DNA from: an uncultured Chloroflexales bacterium
GTDB lineage: Bacteria; Chloroflexota; Chloroflexia; Chloroflexales; Chloroflexaceae
Reading direction: 5' to 3'
NCBI GenBank assembly: GCA_937967405.1
Contig: CALCJV010000022.1
Location: 42,670-106,669, forward strand
Length of the DNA stretch: 64,000 nt
In this document: positions 18,675 through 27,648 of the stretch, piece by piece
Position numbering within the stretch: position 1 is the first letter of the stretch
Layout of the letters: every line of letters begins with the position of its first letter
The notes under the pieces: model-generated
The model's input: the letters and a program-made list of their open reading frames with translations, nothing else
Databases searched by the model: none
Told to the model about the DNA's origin: nothing
Translations under genes and position numbers: made by a program

Positions 18675-20654
18675 ATGCAAAGTCTCTGGAATGACACCGA
18701 AGCCGCCCAGTTTACGGATGATCTGGGGCAACGGGTGTATACCTCGCGGCTCCTCGGCAGCGATCCGGCACTGGTGATGCACGGCGGGGGCAACACCTCT
18801 GTCAAATCTACGCTGGTCAATATCTTCGGGGAAACTGAGGATGTGCTCTATGTGAAAGGGAGTGGCTGGGATTTGGCAACCATCGCAGCCGCCGGCTTTG
18901 CGCCGGTGCAGTTGCCCTACCTGCTGCGCCTCGCCCAGCTCGATCAGCTTAGCGATGCGGCGATGGCGCGTGAACTCCGCAAAGCAACGCTTGATCCGGC
19001 TGCCCCTGCGCCATCCGTCGAGGCCATCCTACACGCGCTGCTGCCCTACAAATTTGTAGACCACACTCACGCCGATGCAGTGGTGACGCTCACCAACACA
19101 CCGCACGGCTTCGAGTATGCCCGCGAGGTGTATGGCGATGCGGTGGTGTATATCCCCTACATTATGCCCGGCTTCGAGCTAGCCCGCTACTGCGCGGAGG
19201 TGTTCCCGCAACAGGCCAGCCACCAGACGATTGGCATGCTGCTGCTGAATCATGGCATGTTTAGCTTTGGCGATACGGCTCGCACCGCCTACGAGCGCAT
19301 GCTTGATCTGGTCAGTCGGGCAGAGGCGTTCTTGCAACAGCGCGGGGCGTGGCAGATCACATGGGGCGCAGCCGCCGATGCCGCGCCAGATCGCCCGCTC
19401 CGCACCGAGCTTGCCACGCTGCGCCGCGCTGTGGCCGAAGTGGCCGGTGTGCCCCTGCTGCTCCGGAGCCACCGCGATGCACAGGGCTTGGGCTTTGCTC
19501 GGCTAGCGGATGTCGCCATGCTCGCGGGGCAAGGCCCGCTCACCCCCGATCATATCATCCGCACCAAGCGTGTACCCATGATCGGGCGCGATGTGCACGC
19601 CTATGCGGAAGCCTACACGCGCTACTTTGAGACCCACGCTTCGCTTGTGGCCCAACCGCTCACCATGCTGGATGCTGCGCCACGGGTGGTGCTTGATCCC
19701 GAATTGGGGCTGTGTACGTTGGGGCGGCAGGCCAGCGAGGTAGCGATTGTCGCTGACATTTACCGCCATACGATAGACAGCATCATGCGGGCGACCCGCC
19801 TCGAACGCTGGCAAGCCCTCCCTCAAGCCGACCTATTCCGCGTCGAGTATTGGGATTTGGAGCAAGCCAAGCTGAAGCGGCAAGGCTCCCCGCCCCCGTT
19901 CGCGGGCGAGATTGCACTGGTGACCGGTGCGGCATCGGGCATTGGCAAGGCGTGTGCGGCTGCCCTGCTCGCGCAGGGCGCGGCGGTGGTGGGGCTAGAT
20001 AGAGACCCAGCGATTCAGACGTGCTTCAGCCAGCCCGATTGGTTGGGCATGGTGTGTGATGTGACTGATCCGGCGGCTATTGAGGCGGCACTGGAAACAG
20101 CCGGGCAGCACTTCGGGGGGCTGGATATGCTGATCCTGAATGCGGGCATTTTCCCGCCTAGCCAGCGCATCGCCGAGCTTGATCTGGCCACGTGGCATCG
20201 GGTGCAGCAGGTCAACCTTGATGCGAATGTGGTGCTGCTGCGTGAAGCCTACCCCCTGCTCAAGCTCGCCCTACGGGGCGGGCGGGTGGTGGTGATTGGC
20301 ACGCGCAATGTCCCTGCACCGGGCGTGGGTGCGGCGGCGTATTCGGCATCCAAAGCGGCTCTGACCCAGCTAGCACGGATCGCTGCGCTAGAGTGGGGGC
20401 GCGACAATATCCGCGTGAATATGCTACACCCAGATGCAGTCTTCGATACCGGCATTTGGAGTGCTGCCGTGCTGGAGTCGCGGGCGGCAAGCTACGGCAT
20501 GAGTGTGGAACAGTATAAACGCCGCAATGTGTTGCAGACCGAAGTGACCAGTGCCGAAGTTGGGGCATTGGCGGCGGCTCTGTGTAGCCCGGTGTTTGCC
20601 CGCACAACTGGCGCACAGATTCCAATAGACGGCGGCAACGAGCGGGTGATCTAA
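18675..20654 (+). CDS. Bifunctional class II aldolase / short-chain dehydrogenase
   Basis: 659-aa fusion. Residues ~1-400 form a class II (zinc) aldolase/epimerase domain with HGGGNTSVKS, the metal-binding FVDHTHADAVV and LNHGMFSFGD. Residues ~420-659 form an SDR domain with the Rossmann motif VTGAASGIG, LNAGIFPP and the catalytic AYSASKAALTQ. The organisation matches the known bifunctional aldolase/SDR family that handles deoxy-sugar phosphates (rhamnose/fucose-type catabolism); the actual sugar is not shown. GAGGT lies 9 bases before the ATG. Stands alone, divergent from the phosphatase gene. Confidence 0.9.
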   Translation: MQSLWNDTEAAQFTDDLGQRVYTSRLLGSDPALVMHGGGNTSVKSTLVNIFGETEDVLYVKGSGWDLATIAAAGFAPVQLPYLLRLAQLDQLSDAAMARELRKATLDPAAPAPSVEAILHALLPYKFVDHTHADAVVTLTNTPHGFEYAREVYGDAVVYIPYIMPGFELARYCAEVFPQQASHQTIGMLLLNHGMFSFGDTARTAYERMLDLVSRAEAFLQQRGAWQITWGAAADAAPDRPLRTELATLRRAVAEVAGVPLLLRSHRDAQGLGFARLADVAMLAGQGPLTPDHIIRTKRVPMIGRDVHAYAEAYTRYFETHASLVAQPLTMLDAAPRVVLDPELGLCTLGRQASEVAIVADIYRHTIDSIMRATRLERWQALPQADLFRVEYWDLEQAKLKRQGSPPPFAGEIALVTGAASGIGKACAAALLAQGAAVVGLDRDPAIQTCFSQPDWLGMVCDVTDPAAIEAALETAGQHFGGLDMLILNAGIFPPSQRIAELDLATWHRVQQVNLDANVVLLREAYPLLKLALRGGRVVVIGTRNVPAPGVGAAAYSASKAALTQLARIAALEWGRDNIRVNMLHPDAVFDTGIWSAAVLESRAASYGMSVEQYKRRNVLQTEVTSAEVGALAAALCSPVFARTTGAQIPIDGGNERVI

Positions 20655-20768
20655 GGCGAATTGCCGCCCATGCCTATGCGCGGGGAGCGCGGGTCCCACA
20701 TACCCCAGCACTAGCACGGCTCTCCTTCATGCATGAGCCATCATTCACCCAATCCGCACCACCGGCCC

Positions 20769-21728
20769 CTACCCGCGCCCGCCCTCGCTTGGCAGGGCGG
20801 CAACCTGCTGCGCGTAAGCCTGAAAGCCCGCCGCATCGAGCGGCTCGTTGCCGTACCACACGCGGTCAAAGGTCTGGATGATCGGCGTAATCTCGGCGCG
20901 GAGTTGCGGGTTGCCGCGCAGCTGCTCAAGGTACTCGGAGTTGGTCAAGGCGCGGTCGTAGCGCAGCAGATTGGCGGCATCGAGGCGGAGCAGCAGCGCA
21001 AGGTACATGTAGCGCACAGCGGTGCGGAAATCGCCGTCGCGGGCAAGGCTCTGGGCGTGGCTCACCGCTTCGGCGGGGGTCAAGCGAGCATCGGGATCAT
21101 CGGGATCGGGGGCGGTGCGGGCAACCGACACGGTGCTGCGGCGCAGGCTCCGCACCAGCACCACCAGCACCACCAGCAAGAGCAGTAGCGATACGCCGAT
21201 CACGATCACGTTAAATACGGGTGATGCCGCCTGCCCCACGTCGGTGGCGGGCTGGAACAGGGTTTCGAGCCACTCTAGCAGCGGGCGCAGCAGCTGATCG
21301 AGCCACGCCAAATCAATATCGGGGCGTTCCGGCTCGGCAAACGGCGGGCGGCTGAGTAGCTCTGCCAGTTGTTGCTGGGCATCGGCGGGAGCGGACGCAC
21401 TGGGCCGCGCCAGCGTATTGAGAATCGCTTGCAGCCGCGCCGCAATCGTTGCCGTATCAGGGGTAGGGGTGTCCATTGCCTCCGCCAGCCACCGATTATC
21501 CACAGGTACTGACGTGCCATTGGCAAGCTGCACCGCATCGGTCGCCGTCAGCCGATCTGCCGCACGCTCCAAGCCGAGCAGATCGCCCCGCTGGGCGGCA
21601 ATCAAGGCCTCACGGAGCCAAATTTCGTAGGTGCGCGGATCGGGCGGCGGCTGTTGCGCGGCCGCCGAGCGACCACCCAGCAACAACAGGCCCACCATCA
21701 GCCCCCACCCAAGCCTGCGCCACATCAT
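20769..21728 (-). CDS. DUF4129 domain membrane protein
   Basis: Function unknown. The ATG at 21728 follows GAGGTG and overlaps the previous gene's TGA; the track's earlier start is unlikely. A signal peptide (LMVGLLLLGGRSAAAQQ) is followed by a helical extracytoplasmic region, one membrane helix (FNVIVIGVSLLLLLVVLVVL) near residue 190, and a C-terminal DUF4129 domain (MYLALLLRLDAANLLRYDRALTN ... FDRVWYGNEPL). DUF4129 proteins typically sit with transglutaminase/DUF58/MoxR genes; here the partners are two paralogous membrane proteins. About 320 aa. Confidence 0.82.
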   Translation of the reverse strand: MMWRRLGWGLMVGLLLLGGRSAAAQQPPPDPRTYEIWLREALIAAQRGDLLGLERAADRLTATDAVQLANGTSVPVDNRWLAEAMDTPTPDTATIAARLQAILNTLARPSASAPADAQQQLAELLSRPPFAEPERPDIDLAWLDQLLRPLLEWLETLFQPATDVGQAASPVFNVIVIGVSLLLLLVVLVVLVRSLRRSTVSVARTAPDPDDPDARLTPAEAVSHAQSLARDGDFRTAVRYMYLALLLRLDAANLLRYDRALTNSEYLEQLRGNPQLRAEITPIIQTFDRVWYGNEPLDAAGFQAYAQQVAALPSEGGRG

Positions 21729-22306
21729 TGCTGCACCTCGCGGGCGGCATGCCGGGCCCACAGATTGCGATCCAACACAGGCGGCGCAACGCGCTGATCG
21801 GCAGGGTAAGGATTGGGATCGTCACTATCATTTGCAGATCGAAAGGCCACAAGCGTTGCTGTGGTTGCGGTGGACCAGATGCCTAGCCCCACGCTATCGC
21901 GCATAGTGGCGTGGAGCATGCCGACCAACAGTACCCCAAGCAGCACCGCAATGCCTATTAACAGCAGGCTACTGCCGATCAGACAGCCCCCTAGCAGGAG
22001 GGTTCCGGTCGCTTGTCGGCGGCCGCTTGTGCTATCGCCGAGCGACATCAAGCTCATGAATAGGCCCGTCTTGATAAGCCAGATGCTCACGGTGATTAGG
22101 GACACCATGAGGATAGCGATCAGGCTTGCGCCAAGCAGGTTGGGCATGCGTTGGAGGGCGGCACGATAAGCTGCCGTGAACGTGCGAGCAGAGCCACTGC
22201 CTACGCCAGCAATGAGCACAGCCCCTAGCAGCACACGGGGAAAGGCAACGGTGACAAGATTGGTTCCCGCTCGCCGATTGAGCAGGAGCAGCAGCCAATG
22301 CTTCAT
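21725..22306 (-). CDS. Short polytopic membrane protein, paralogue of the upstream gene
   Basis: Begins at the ATG at 22306 (MKHWLLLLLNRR), which overlaps the stop of the upstream gene as ATGA; the track's longer start runs into that gene. About 193 aa with four to five membrane segments. It shares TAAYRAALQRMPNLLGASL and SLGDSTSGRRQ with the upstream protein (TAAYRAALQRFPTLVGASL, SLGDSTSGKAQ), so the two arose by tandem duplication. It lacks the first ~125 residues of its paralogue. The role is unknown; tight coupling to the DUF4129 gene suggests one complex. Confidence 0.72.
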   Translation of the reverse strand: MKHWLLLLLNRRAGTNLVTVAFPRVLLGAVLIAGVGSGSARTFTAAYRAALQRMPNLLGASLIAILMVSLITVSIWLIKTGLFMSLMSLGDSTSGRRQATGTLLLGGCLIGSSLLLIGIAVLLGVLLVGMLHATMRDSVGLGIWSTATTATLVAFRSANDSDDPNPYPADQRVAPPVLDRNLWARHAAREVQQ

Positions 22307-23259
22307 CGCAGCTTTGCCCCCTCGTGGCGGGCCCGCAGATCGAAGTACAGCACTGTTGTCACCGCGAAATAGACTGGTAACAGGACAATCTCCATCAGAT
22401 ACCATACCCCGTTAGCAAGAACACCCTCCGCAAACCAGTTATTTGGCTCGGAGATAAGAATCTGCTTGAGGACGGTGTAGAGGGGGTGGAAGATGATCTG
22501 GATAAACCAGATGAATCCAGAGAGCAGCAGAAGAATTAACAGCACCTGCCTGAACGAGCCACGTGTAAGGCTGATGCTGCGCCCAATTGCAGCACCTAAA
22601 CCGCGCCCTTCGAGCATGATGACCTGTGGTAGAAGCAGGAGCAGGACATTTGACAGCACCGCGACGAGCAACACTATCGGGCTGCTGCCCAGCATACATA
22701 GCCCTAAAATGAGCGAGGGGGTTTCTTGGGCTTTGCCGCTCGTACTATCGCCAAGCGACCACACACTCCGAAAGAAGCCACCCATGATTAAGTAGCCGAC
22801 AGAGTTGAAGAGTTGACTTGTAAAGAATGTGAGCAGGCTCGCCCCCACTAGCGTTGGGAAGCGTTGCAAGGCGGCGCGATAGGCCGCCGTAAGCGTCAAT
22901 CGCTCTTGGCTCAGGTGGCTGCCGTAGGTCTGCACCACCGCCCCAGTGACGATTGGTCTAATAATCAGAACCGCCACCACCCATAAACACAGCAAGACCC
23001 CTCTGCCAAAAATTGTGCTCGGCTGCACAAGGTGCTCCACAAGGCGTGCCGGTTCTGCGAGCAGCGGTTGCAGCAGTTTCAAATCGGCAAATACACCACT
23101 GAGAGCAGTGCCAATGCTAATCTGGACGAACGATGCGGGGACGTGCAGCGATGCTATAATGGTAGAGACCCGCGCAACACAGGCGCGGTAGGTTTGGGCA
23201 GCAGTGCGTAACAATTCAGAGAATGGCATTGGTCGGTTTGCAGTTTGATCTGGTTGCAT
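22303..23259 (-). CDS. Polytopic membrane protein of unknown function
   Basis: 318 aa with about six hydrophobic segments, beginning FSELLRTAAQTYRACVARV, a cytoplasmic start resembling glycerophosphodiesterase-associated/DUF-type membrane proteins. GCGAGGAACCA precedes the ATG. A block of ~60 residues (AAYRAALQRFPTLVGASL onwards) is repeated in the next gene. Ends within the next gene's start codon. Minus-strand TATAAT at 23314-23319 could serve as its -10 box. Three-gene operon with the short paralogue and the DUF4129 protein; function not recognised. Confidence 0.72.
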   Translation of the reverse strand: MQPDQTANRPMPFSELLRTAAQTYRACVARVSTIIASLHVPASFVQISIGTALSGVFADLKLLQPLLAEPARLVEHLVQPSTIFGRGVLLCLWVVAVLIIRPIVTGAVVQTYGSHLSQERLTLTAAYRAALQRFPTLVGASLLTFFTSQLFNSVGYLIMGGFFRSVWSLGDSTSGKAQETPSLILGLCMLGSSPIVLLVAVLSNVLLLLLPQVIMLEGRGLGAAIGRSISLTRGSFRQVLLILLLLSGFIWFIQIIFHPLYTVLKQILISEPNNWFAEGVLANGVWYLMEIVLLPVYFAVTTVLYFDLRARHEGAKLR

Positions 23260-23336
23260 TGGTTCCTCGCACGCTTGTAAGTATAGCGAAGATCGAGACC
23301 CGTCTTCGTTGACATTATACCTGTTTACACCGATTC

Positions 23337-23365
23337 TTGACAGAGATTGCCGACACTTCTATAGG
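23337..23365 (+). promoter_or_regulatory. Promoter of the two-domain exported protein
   Basis: TTGACA at 23337-23342 and TATAGG at 23360-23365 are separated by 17 bp. The -10 box overlaps the AGGAG ribosome site, so the predicted start (~23372) would leave only a few leader bases before the ATG at 23378. Either a further-upstream promoter is also used (TTGACA at 23309-23314) or this message is nearly leaderless. Confidence 0.5.
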
Positions 23366-23377
23366 AGACGATCCGCC

Positions 23378-24076
23378 ATGCGCTACTTACCCATATTTGC
23401 GTGCTCTCTATTGCTAGTGCTGCTGATTGGGCTGCTGCCGCTCGGTGCAGCTCAGGCCCAATCGGCAACGCCCACCGATCAGTCCCAGATTGCGGTGGAG
23501 CCAAACGCCGCGCCGCCCGGCTCACGGTTCGCGTTTTTCGCGCTCGGCTTTAACCGCAACGAGCGCGTGGCGTATTGGTTCAACCAACCAGATGGGCTGA
23601 TCCTGAGCAACGATCAGGCGTATCGGGCGCGAGCCGCACGCAGCGGGCGCGTGGATTTTGCGTGGCTTGCGCCGCTCACAGCTCCAGCAGGTACGTGGCA
23701 GATTGTGGTCTATGGGCTAGAGAGTCGCGTGACGCATACGCTGGAGTTTACGCTCACACCCGCCGCTCATACCACCAACCCAGATGCACCGCCCGATGGT
23801 ACGGTGGGCGTGAGTCCGGCAGTGGTGGCTCCGCGTGAGACAGTGTATTTCTTTGCGACGGGCTTCAAGCGACGCGAGCGGGTCGCATTCTGGGCGGTGC
23901 GCCCGAATGGGAGTACCGTGCGCCAAGACCGCTCGGTGATTGCCAATAATGATGGGCGGGCCGATTGGTCGTGGACTGTGCCGCGCAATGCGGTGGCGGG
24001 TGAGTGGCAAATGGTGGCCCGCGGCGTAGATAGCGGCGTGATGCGGGTGATCGGCTTTGTGGTGGTGGTGGAGTAG
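23378..24076 (+). CDS. Exported protein with two tandem Ig-like repeats
   Basis: Function unknown, ~232 aa. The ATG at 23378 follows ATAGGAGACG; the track's earlier start has no ribosome site. A signal peptide (FACSLLLVLLIGLLPLGAAQAQ) is followed by two homologous ~80-residue modules. Module 1 has PNAAPPGSRFAFFALGFNRNERV and module 2 SPAVVAPRETVYFFATGFKRRERV. Each ends in a W-rich strand with AGTWQIVVYG or AGEWQMVARG. The pattern (start with a Pro-rich strand, a YWF/FWA strand, then a closing W) fits surface Ig-like domains. No anchoring motif is visible, so it is probably released or periplasm-like. Confidence 0.75.
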   Translation: MRYLPIFACSLLLVLLIGLLPLGAAQAQSATPTDQSQIAVEPNAAPPGSRFAFFALGFNRNERVAYWFNQPDGLILSNDQAYRARAARSGRVDFAWLAPLTAPAGTWQIVVYGLESRVTHTLEFTLTPAAHTTNPDAPPDGTVGVSPAVVAPRETVYFFATGFKRRERVAFWAVRPNGSTVRQDRSVIANNDGRADWSWTVPRNAVAGEWQMVARGVDSGVMRVIGFVVVVE

Positions 24077-24084
24077 GGGTGGTC

Positions 24085-24130
24085 GGGCGCAGGAGCTAGG
24101 TGGCAGGGAACGCAACCCACGAAGGGCACG
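24085..24130 (+). repeat. 46-bp direct repeat, left copy
   Basis: Begins GGGCGCAGGAGCTAGGTGGC and ends in CACGAAGGGCACG. It is identical over 46 bp to 25477-25522. The two copies bracket the Rpn/DUF4351 gene. The CACGAAGGGCACGAAG word also occurs in the palindromic island at 28.4-29.1 kb. Confidence 0.9.
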
Positions 24131-24336
24131 AAGGTATGCAAAGGAGATAGGAAATCGCGGATAGACGGATAGAAGAGAGAAAATCGGACACGCATCGGCA
24201 TGTCCGCTCCCTATCCCTGTCACTCTATCCCTGACTCCCTTCGTATTTTTCGCGTTATTCTCTCTCCACTTTGTGCGTCAGATTGTTCTCCGTATTTTCC
24301 CGCTACGCTGCATCAACGCGGCGGGATGTAAGCCCG

Positions 24337-25395
24337 CTACTCCGTGCCTGCCGCGTCGGTCGCGCTCGCGGGGGGATTGGCGGCTAGCCACGCCGTCAGG
24401 TCAGCGAAAGTGGTGAAGTCGAGCAGACTCTCGACCAGTGCCAGCAGCTGCTCGCTATCGAGCGCACGGATTTGCGCCGTCACCTCCTCTGGCAACGCTC
24501 CGAATTTGCGCGTCAGGAGGCGCAGGGTCACGGCTACACGTTCCTCCTTGCGCCCCTGCTGCAAGCCCTGCTGCAAGCCCTGCTGCAAGCCCTGCTCAAT
24601 GCCCTGCTGCAAGCCCTGCTCAATGCCCTTCCGCAGCCCCCGCCGTTCAAAGCTGGTGATGTACTCCATCGCTTCTCCTCCTAATTCGGTTGCGACATCC
24701 TCCCAAAACAGGTCATCCATCGCCTCTGGCAAGGTTAGGAACCAGTCCACGATGCTCAGCAAGCGGCGCACCTCATCCTTGCTGTACCCCCGCCGCAACA
24801 GGTCGCGGAAGAGCTCCAGCTTGGCCGCCTTGCGTCGCACTGCATCGTGGCGCAGCTCCAGCGTTGCTAAATGGGCCCGCACTAGCAATGCCATCGGGTT
24901 CGGGTCGGTACGGAGTTCATCCTCGCGCCCGCGATAATCGAGCAGCTTGACCATCGGGAACTGGATTTCGACGCGCATCCCTAAGGTGACATCCACATAG
25001 CGGTCGGGTCGCCAGTTGGGGTCGTCATCGCCGAGCACGGCGAGCGTCACCACCGAGTGGTTGTAGTGCAGGCGCAGGCGGAACTGATACACGGCTACGC
25101 GATACGGAAACATCTGGTCGGCTTGGCTCTGGATTTCGATGTGGATCAGCAGCCAATACTCACCGCCATCGCGCAGCCAGACGCGCACGAGCCAATCCAC
25201 CGAACGCTTGCCAATCAGACTGGTCGGGGCGATGCGCTGCAATTCGGTGGGCAGCGGTTCAGGCGGACGGCTCCAGTCAATGGCGTGAGCAACGGCGGGG
25301 AAGAAGAAGAACAGGAAGGGCTGGAAATAGGCTTCCAAGATGGCTTTCCACGGCGCATCGAAGCTATCAGGCGGAGTGGAGATTGATTGGTCCAT
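24337..25395 (-). CDS. Rpn-family PD-(D/E)XK nuclease / transposase-like protein with DUF4351 tail
   Basis: About 352 aa from the ATG at 25395 (AAAGGAT just upstream). The N-terminal region contains WLLIHIEIQSQAD, the Glu-x-Gln segment of Rpn-type PD-(D/E)XK nucleases, and KLLDYRGRED. A linker of GLQQGIEQ-type repeats (~270-295) leads to a C-terminal DUF4351 helical domain (LLTRKFGALPEEVTAQIRAL). Rpn proteins promote recombination in E. coli; many copies are found in genomes of cyanobacteria and Chloroflexota. It is bracketed by 46-bp direct repeats, supporting a mobile origin. Confidence 0.88.
   Translation of the reverse strand: MDQSISTPPDSFDAPWKAILEAYFQPFLFFFFPAVAHAIDWSRPPEPLPTELQRIAPTSLIGKRSVDWLVRVWLRDGGEYWLLIHIEIQSQADQMFPYRVAVYQFRLRLHYNHSVVTLAVLGDDDPNWRPDRYVDVTLGMRVEIQFPMVKLLDYRGREDELRTDPNPMALLVRAHLATLELRHDAVRRKAAKLELFRDLLRRGYSKDEVRRLLSIVDWFLTLPEAMDDLFWEDVATELGGEAMEYITSFERRGLRKGIEQGLQQGIEQGLQQGLQQGLQQGRKEERVAVTLRLLTRKFGALPEEVTAQIRALDSEQLLALVESLLDFTTFADLTAWLAANPPASATDAAGTE
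24551..24645 (-). repeat. In-gene CAAGCCCTGCTG repeat coding for QQGL/EQGL units
   Basis: Tandem 12-bp units, with some 'CTCAATGCC' variants, encode the GLQQGIEQGLQQ linker of the Rpn protein. Such slippage-prone linkers are typical of this family and vary in copy number. Confidence 0.85.
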
Positions 25396-25476
25396 CGGCT
25401 GATCCTTTCGGCATAGGCTTCTTCGCACAAGGATACGACATCATTGGGGGCGTTGTCAAGCGGGCACGGGGCGGTA

Positions 25477-25522
25477 GGGCGCAGGAGCTAGGTGGCAGGG
25501 AACGCAACCCACGAAGGGCACG
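25477..25522 (+). repeat. 46-bp direct repeat, right copy
   Basis: Identical to 24085-24130 and in the same orientation. It lies upstream of the Rpn gene start, so the whole gene plus ~250 bp of 3' flank sits between the copies. Confidence 0.9.
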
Positions 25523-25662
25523 CAGAGGGGCAAAGGGGGGACGGGCAGGAAGTCCCGCCACTCGCCCCCTAGCACCTGACCGCGCTCATGCCCTGCGTAT
25601 TTTTCGTGGTCTGTCTGGCGTATCTTCTCTACCCCCACGCCATCCGCCATCTTAATCGCCCG

Positions 25663-27441
25663 CTAGCTAGGGCGGGTACGGAGCGACAGGAACAGCTCGC
25701 GGAGCTGGCGTTCTTCCACTGGCGAGGGCGCACCCGTCATCAGGTCGGCGGCTTGCTGCGTCTTGGGGAAGGCCATCACCTCACGAATCGAGCTTTCGTC
25801 GGCAAGGATCATCACGATCCGGTCAATCCCAAAGGCCACCCCGCCATGCGGTGGTGCGCCATACTCAAAGGCTTCGAGCATATGCCCAAACTGGGACTGC
25901 GCCTGATCAGGGCTAATGCCAAGCAGCTCGAACAGCTGCTGCTGCACTTCGCGCCGGTGGATGCGGATGCTGCCGCCACCCGCCTCATAGCCATTCATCA
26001 CGAGGTCATAGGCTTTGGCCCGCACCGTTGCGGGGGCATCCTTCAGCTTGGGCAGGTCATCGTCGTGGGGCGCGGTGAAGGGGTGGTGTACGGCATCCCA
26101 CCGCCGCTCGTCGGGGTTCCATTCGAGCAGCGGGAAATCGGTAATCCACGCAAACTGCACCACGTTGGGATCAGCCAAATTTAGCCGTTGGGCAAATTCG
26201 CGGCGCAACTTATCCAGCACCGCCGCAACCGTCGCCGCACTATCGGCAACCACCAGCAGCAGATCGCCCGCCTGCGCCTGCGTGCGGCTGAGGATCGCCT
26301 GTAGCTCATCCTCACGCAAGAACTTGCTGAACGACGAACGGATCGCTGCATCCGACTGATCCGGCACAGCCGCCCACGCCAAGCCCTTGGCCCCGCCGGC
26401 CTTCGCCAATTCGACCAACTCATCAAGTTGCTTGCGGCTGTAGCCCCCGCAGCCGGGCACCCGCAACGCCTTGACTTGCCCGCCGTAGGCGATGGCCCCG
26501 CGAAAGACCTGAAACTCGGTTTCGGCGAGCAGATCGGAGAGGTCAATCAGCTTCAGTTCGTAGCGCAAGTCAGGCTTATCGCTGCCGTAGTCGCGCAGGG
26601 CTTGGGCATATGTCAGGCGCGGGAAGGGCGTAACCACCTGCTTGTGCGGTGCAACGGCATGCACCAACGCGGTGAAGAGCCGCTCGATCAGCTGGAGCAC
26701 GTCCTCCTGCTCGACAAAGCTCAATTCCATATCCAGCTGGGTAAATTCGGGCTGGCGGTCAGCTCGCAGGTCCTCATCGCGGAAGCAGCGGGCAATCTGG
26801 AAGTAACGATCCATGCCAGCTACCATCAGCAGTTGCTTGAGCTGCTGCGGGCTTTGCGGCAAGGCATAGAACATGCCCGGATGGACACGACTGGGCACAA
26901 GGTAATCGCGTGCGCCTTCGGGTGTAGACTTGAACAGGATCGGCGTTTCGACTTCGATGAAACCTTCCTGATCGAGATAATCGCGGATGAACTTGACCAC
27001 CTGATGGCGCAAGATCAGGTTGCGCTGCATGCGTTCGCGACGCAGATCGAGGTAACGATACTTGAGCCGCAAGGCCTCATCTTCGTTGCCCTCTTTGGCA
27101 ATATACAGAGGCGGCGTGCGGGCGGCATTGAGGATCGTCACCGTCTGCGCGTGCACCTCAATCGTGCCAGTCGGCAACTCTGGGTTGACCGCTTCGGGCG
27201 CACGCTGCACCACCACGCCCTGCACCTGCACCACATACTCGCCGCGCACCTGTGCCGCGATGGCGTGCGCTTCGGGTTGCTTGGCAACATCTATCACCAC
27301 TTGCGTAATCCCGTAGCGATCTCGTATATCGAGAAAGATCAGCGAACCATGATCACGGCGGCTATGCACCCACCCCGCAAGGGTGGCGGGCTGCCCCGCG
27401 TCAGCTTCGCGCAGTGCGCCACAGGTAACAGTTCGATACAT
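25663..27441 (-). CDS. aspS: Aspartyl-tRNA synthetase
   Basis: Class II aminoacyl-tRNA synthetase, 592 aa, the usual bacterial length with the inserted GAD domain. The N-terminal OB-fold anticodon domain starts with [21 protein letters not shown]. Motif 2 is [19 protein letters not shown] and motif 3 is [14 protein letters not shown] near the C-terminus. A single gene with the Rpn cassette downstream. If the organism lacks AsnRS the enzyme could be non-discriminating, which sequence alone does not settle. Confidence 0.97.
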   Translation of the reverse strand: MYRTVTCGALREADAGQPATLAGWVHSRRDHGSLIFLDIRDRYGITQVVIDVAKQPEAHAIAAQVRGEYVVQVQGVVVQRAPEAVNPELPTGTIEVHAQTVTILNAARTPPLYIAKEGNEDEALRLKYRYLDLRRERMQRNLILRHQVVKFIRDYLDQEGFIEVETPILFKSTPEGARDYLVPSRVHPGMFYALPQSPQQLKQLLMVAGMDRYFQIARCFRDEDLRADRQPEFTQLDMELSFVEQEDVLQLIERLFTALVHAVAPHKQVVTPFPRLTYAQALRDYGSDKPDLRYELKLIDLSDLLAETEFQVFRGAIAYGGQVKALRVPGCGGYSRKQLDELVELAKAGGAKGLAWAAVPDQSDAAIRSSFSKFLREDELQAILSRTQAQAGDLLLVVADSAATVAAVLDKLRREFAQRLNLADPNVVQFAWITDFPLLEWNPDERRWDAVHHPFTAPHDDDLPKLKDAPATVRAKAYDLVMNGYEAGGGSIRIHRREVQQQLFELLGISPDQAQSQFGHMLEAFEYGAPPHGGVAFGIDRIVMILADESSIREVMAFPKTQQAADLMTGAPSPVEERQLRELFLSLRTRPS

Positions 27442-27528
27442 GAATTTGCGTTCTCCTCCCTCTACCCCATCTGATGGATGTCAGACCTTGTGTAACCTCA
27501 TGGTATTATAGCGCAAGAAGTCACCCTG

Positions 27529-27648
27529 CTAGGTATCAGGTGCTAGGTGTTAGGTGTGAGAACGATACAACATTGCCTTCTTTGGAGGGCATGCTGCTTA
27601 CGCCCTGCCACCTGAAACCTGTCACCTGTCACCCGAAACGTGTCACCT
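27529..27648. repeat. Small AGGTG/CACCT palindromic island upstream of wecG-like gene
   Basis: The left part (27529-27560) is TAGGTATCAGGTGCTAGGTG-type sequence; the right part (27608-27648) is CCACCTGAAACCTGTCACCT-type, i.e. the opposite polarity. About 45 bp of unrelated DNA separate them. The right part runs directly into the ATG of the glycosyltransferase gene, replacing any normal ribosome site. Confidence 0.7.
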
